Positions 4,737 to 7,602 of a stretch of DNA of 7,602 bases are shown piece after piece; within the stretch, counting starts at the first letter, position 1, and the number at the start of each line of letters is the position of its first letter. The notes under the pieces are model-generated. The model made no database searches and had not been told where the DNA came from. It saw only the letters and a program-made list of their open reading frames with translations. The stretch comes from Planctomycetota bacterium (GTDB taxonomy: Bacteria > Planctomycetota > Planctomycetia > Gemmatales > Gemmataceae): NCBI GenBank assembly GCA_018970845.1, contig JAGWVO010000172.1:1-7602 (forward strand), read 5' to 3'. Made by a program: the position numbers and the translations under genes.

Positions 4737-7602
4737 ATGAATCGATTCGCGGCACTGGCTCCTGTCACATGCCTGTTCATCGCTCTCGCCTCCGTGGCGC
4801 AACAACCCGCGGCCGTCCCGGAAAATGTGTTCCGCTTTGAACTTGCGCTTGTGGACAAGTTGAGGGAGAACCGCGACTTCGACCTTGCACTTTCCCTTTT
4901 GAAAAGGCTTGAAAAGCTGTCGCCCGAGCGCGGCCCCGACCTCAATTTTTCCTCGGCCCAGATCCGTGTTGAGCAATCCCGCACCGAACCCGACATGAAC
5001 CAGCGTGAGAAGCAAAGAAAGCTGGCCAAGGCCGACCTACTCAAGATGCTCGCTGGAAATGTGCGGACCGACATCGCCCCCGAGGCCAAACTTCTCTTGG
5101 CCCAGGTGGACATGCAACTGGCACAATCCCAGTTGTCGCAGGTCCTTCCCTTGGTGAAGCAACCGCCATCACCGCAGTCCAAGGCTGAACGGGAGAAGGT
5201 TCGCGCCTCCCTTGCCGATGCCGGAAAGAAACTCAGCGCCGCTGTTGAGGATTACCAGAAAAGCATGGGGGATACCGCTGGGAAGTCAGCCGCCGCCATC
5301 GCCAGGCAGGCCGCGATCGACCGCGTCCGCATTGAACTCGCCGAAAATGAATACAACCAGGCGCGGACATTCAGCGCCCAACGCGAGGCGGACGATCGCG
5401 CCAAGCTGGTCAAGAAGGCCAGCGAGGCATTCGAGAAGATTTCAGGCGAGGAGGATACCCGCAGTTCAACCTGGATCGCCAGGGCTTGGCTCGGGCTGCT
5501 TTATCGCGAAAATGGCGAACCCCAGAAGGCCCGCCTATCCCTTAGGCCGCTTCTGGTTGACATGCGCCCCGTAACCAACCAGGCCAAGCGCCTCGCCCGC
5601 TATTTCAACATGCAGGTGATCAAGTTCGACGGCTTTGATCCCACTGAAAAAAGCACCAAATCCCCCGATGCGGTCGTCGAGGAACTTGGCAACGCCTGGC
5701 TTCGCGATTACGCCGCCAGGTTCGGATCGACGCCCGAGGCCAGCGGCGTGCGCATGCTGATGGTCGATAGCATCATCGGTCAGGTTTCAAAGCTCCCCAA
5801 GTCCCCCTTGAATGAGAAAACCAAGCAGGATCGCCTGGGGCAAGTCCGCAGGCTGCTGCGGGATGTGGAACGAAACGACAACGAATTCGCCGACGACGCC
5901 CGCAGGATGAAAATCAAGATCCTCATGGAGCAAGGGGCCTTCAGCCGCAAAATCGAGGAACTCAAGACATTTGACGACTGTTTTGTCCGCGCTCAATACG
6001 AGGTGCAACAGGGCGAGGAGGACGCCGCCAAGCTCACGGATCCCAAGGCCTCCAAGGCGGCCATCGACAAGCGCCGCGATGTAGCGATCGTCTCGCTCAA
6101 CCAAGCCCTCAAGATCGACGAGGCCGCCAAGGGCGCCGCCAAGGCTCTTCCCGATGAAGTCAACAGGGCCAAGCAGACGCTCACCTACTTCCTTCTCGAG
6201 GCGAATCGCGGAGAAGAGGCCCTTGCCATTGGTGAGAGTTTCGCCCGCAACCAGCCAAATGCCAGTCAGGCTCCGGTGATCGCCCAGATGGCCCTGCAGG
6301 CCTACGGACAGGTGCTTGTCGGCCAGATGCGCTCGGTCCAGGAGATGCAGGCCAAGAAAGCCATGGGCGGAGGCGAGGTGACTGATGAAAAACTGGCGGC
6401 AGCCAAGAAGTTGCCCGGCGAAACCCGCGGAAAATACTTGGCTTTCGCCACCTATGTCACGGATCGATGGCCCGCCGAGGATGTGGGGCAAATTTCCCGA
6501 TATCAGGCTGCCATGCTGAAACTGCAGGAAAGCGACTTCACGCAGGCGCTGGATCTCCTCAAGGCCGTCTCGCCTGAATCCCGACTCAAGCCGATGGCCG
6601 AATTCCAATCCGCGATGATTCACTATCAGCTTGAGCAAAAGGAGAACGACCCGTCTCAACGGGCCAAGGCCTTGCAATTGTTGGCCGGGATACCCGAACC
6701 GGCGGATCCAGCCGATGTCCCCGTCGTTGAAAATTTCATCAAGGCCAAGCTTCGCTTGGCATCGGAGCTTTACACGCAAAAGAAATACCAGGACCTCGGC
6801 AAGCTTTTCACCATCATCGACGCGCAGGCGGGCAAGTTGCCTCCCGAAACGCTTCAGGCTGGTGGAACCAAGGACAGGCTCGACACGATGCGGCTTTACA
6901 CGGCTTACGGCCTGGCCAACGAGGCCATGACAGGCAAGAAGCCGGCTGATGCCGTGAAGGTGCTTTCGCCCATTGTCGCGAATGCCGAAAAAGACGAGAC
7001 CATGAAGAAGGATCAACCCTTGGCCCAGGCCCTGCTCAAGACCGCCCTCAAGGCCTCCATACAAATTGCCGACATCAAGGAGGCCCAGGCGGTCATCGCC
7101 GCGATCCAAGTCCTCGGCGGTGACCCGACCCGCGATGTCCTCGAAGCCACCCTGGAGCAAATGTCGCAGGCCAAGTCCCTCAAGGAGGAGGGCGTCGAGA
7201 ATGCCCGCAAGCTGCTTGAGCCCCTTTTGGGCGCGATCAAACCCGACCAATTGAAGGAGAACCGGTCGGCGCGGTTGCTCGCGGCGTCCTGGGTCGCTCT
7301 CGTCGTTGATGAAAAGAAGGACAAGAAGTATTTCCTGAAGGCCGAGGAACTTCTCAAGCCCAGGGCTGAAAAACTGCTCGCCGATGCCCAAGCCTTGGCC
7401 CAAGACCGGGATGGGCAAGTGACGGCCTTGGCCTACCTCAGGCTTCTCAGGCAGAAGGCTGGAACGGCTGCTGAGCTTGCACCGGCCCGCAAGTTGGTCG
7501 ACGAGGCCATGGCCAAGAACGGCTGGGCCGCCAAGAATGTCGATGTCCGCATCGAAAGCCTCGAGCTTTCCGGAGAGGAAGGAAAATACGGCATGGTGGC
7601 GA
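4737..7602 (+). CDS. Very long exported alpha-helical (TPR-like) protein, 3' end cut by window
   Basis: From ATG 4737 I read 955 complete codons with no stop, and the frame is still open at the right edge. The N-terminus is a Sec-type signal peptide: MNR, a hydrophobic core to about residue 21, and a likely cleavage after SVA before QQPAA. The cysteine in PVTC lacks a proper lipobox, so a soluble exported protein is more likely than a lipoprotein. The rest is Ala/Lys/Glu/Leu-rich and helical. A possible coiled coil lies at about 145-235. Segments resembling TPR helix pairs occur near 244-273, 482-510, 586-615 and 719-745, with alternating small and aromatic residues and phrases such as 'GEPQKARLSLRPLL' and 'GEEALAIGESFA'. 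No catalytic motif was seen. Such repeats usually serve as protein-binding scaffolds in the periplasm. It follows the zinc-ribbon gene by 40 bases with the same ribosome-site context, so the two may act together. Its function is unknown, and calling it TPR rests on pattern only. Confidence 0.9.
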   Translation, partial: MNRFAALAPVTCLFIALASVAQQPAAVPENVFRFELALVDKLRENRDFDLALSLLKRLEKLSPERGPDLNFSSAQIRVEQSRTEPDMNQREKQRKLAKADLLKMLAGNVRTDIAPEAKLLLAQVDMQLAQSQLSQVLPLVKQPPSPQSKAEREKVRASLADAGKKLSAAVEDYQKSMGDTAGKSAAAIARQAAIDRVRIELAENEYNQARTFSAQREADDRAKLVKKASEAFEKISGEEDTRSSTWIARAWLGLLYRENGEPQKARLSLRPLLVDMRPVTNQAKRLARYFNMQVIKFDGFDPTEKSTKSPDAVVEELGNAWLRDYAARFGSTPEASGVRMLMVDSIIGQVSKLPKSPLNEKTKQDRLGQVRRLLRDVERNDNEFADDARRMKIKILMEQGAFSRKIEELKTFDDCFVRAQYEVQQGEEDAAKLTDPKASKAAIDKRRDVAIVSLNQALKIDEAAKGAAKALPDEVNRAKQTLTYFLLEANRGEEALAIGESFARNQPNASQAPVIAQMALQAYGQVLVGQMRSVQEMQAKKAMGGGEVTDEKLAAAKKLPGETRGKYLAFATYVTDRWPAEDVGQISRYQAAMLKLQESDFTQALDLLKAVSPESRLKPMAEFQSAMIHYQLEQKENDPSQRAKALQLLAGIPEPADPADVPVVENFIKAKLRLASELYTQKKYQDLGKLFTIIDAQAGKLPPETLQAGGTKDRLDTMRLYTAYGLANEAMTGKKPADAVKVLSPIVANAEKDETMKKDQPLAQALLKTALKASIQIADIKEAQAVIAAIQVLGGDPTRDVLEATLEQMSQAKSLKEEGVENARKLLEPLLGAIKPDQLKENRSARLLAASWVALVVDEKKDKKYFLKAEELLKPRAEKLLADAQALAQDRDGQVTALAYLRLLRQKAGTAAELAPARKLVDEAMAKNGWAAKNVDVRIESLELSGEEGKYGMVA

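Noticed and set aside
4743..4776. Lipoprotein signal in the exported helical protein
   Set aside because: The only early cysteine (residue 12, in PVTC) lies inside the hydrophobic core and lacks the lipobox pattern; a Sec cleavage after SVA fits better.
5787..7418. Antisense open frame of 543 codons opposite the exported helical protein
   Set aside because: Its codons sit exactly in register with those of the plus-strand gene. In GC-rich genes that avoid TTA, CTA and TCA codons the in-register antisense strand stays open by default. The plus frame has a signal peptide and ribosome site; the antisense product has no recognisable domain.

Overview
This is a GC-rich (by eye roughly 60% G+C), gene-dense bacterial window. 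It has one gene on the minus strand at the left edge, followed by four genes on the plus strand. The style of the proteins suggests a Planctomycetota-like bacterium. The main pointers are a cytosolic-looking double zinc ribbon of the 'AGK...CPxC' type joined to a transmembrane helix and a long helical tail, and a very long exported alpha-helical repeat protein next to it. This taxonomic call is an inference from protein style; no rRNA or other marker is present.

Layout. Positions 1-949 (minus, cut by the left edge) encode the receiver domain and most of the AAA+ domain of an NtrC-family sigma-54-dependent response regulator. Positions 950-1045 are a divergent intergenic region with short direct and inverted repeats and a poor sigma-54-like motif. 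Positions 1046-1459 (plus) encode a small unrecognised membrane protein. A plausible sigma-70-type promoter at 1456-1485 overlaps the end of that gene and leads into ispG at 1544-2698. IspG is the iron-sulfur enzyme of the penultimate step of the MEP isoprenoid pathway. After 45 bases come a 650-residue double-zinc-ribbon, single-pass membrane protein (2744-4696) and, after 40 more bases, a Sec-signal-bearing helical repeat protein of at least 955 residues (4737 to the right edge, no stop reached).

How the genes may work together. The three plus-strand genes from ispG onward are tightly spaced and co-directional. The last two share an identical AAGGGGTT Shine-Dalgarno context at the same distance from their ATG, so they are probably cotranscribed. 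IspG is the only one with a known reaction. The two downstream proteins look like an envelope pair (a membrane-anchored helical protein and an exported helical protein) of unknown function, and their link to isoprenoid synthesis may be no more than shared transcription. Long antisense reading frames lie opposite both downstream genes and are judged to be codon-usage shadows. There is no gene-free stretch longer than 100 bases, and no tRNA, rRNA, CRISPR array or insertion sequence was seen.
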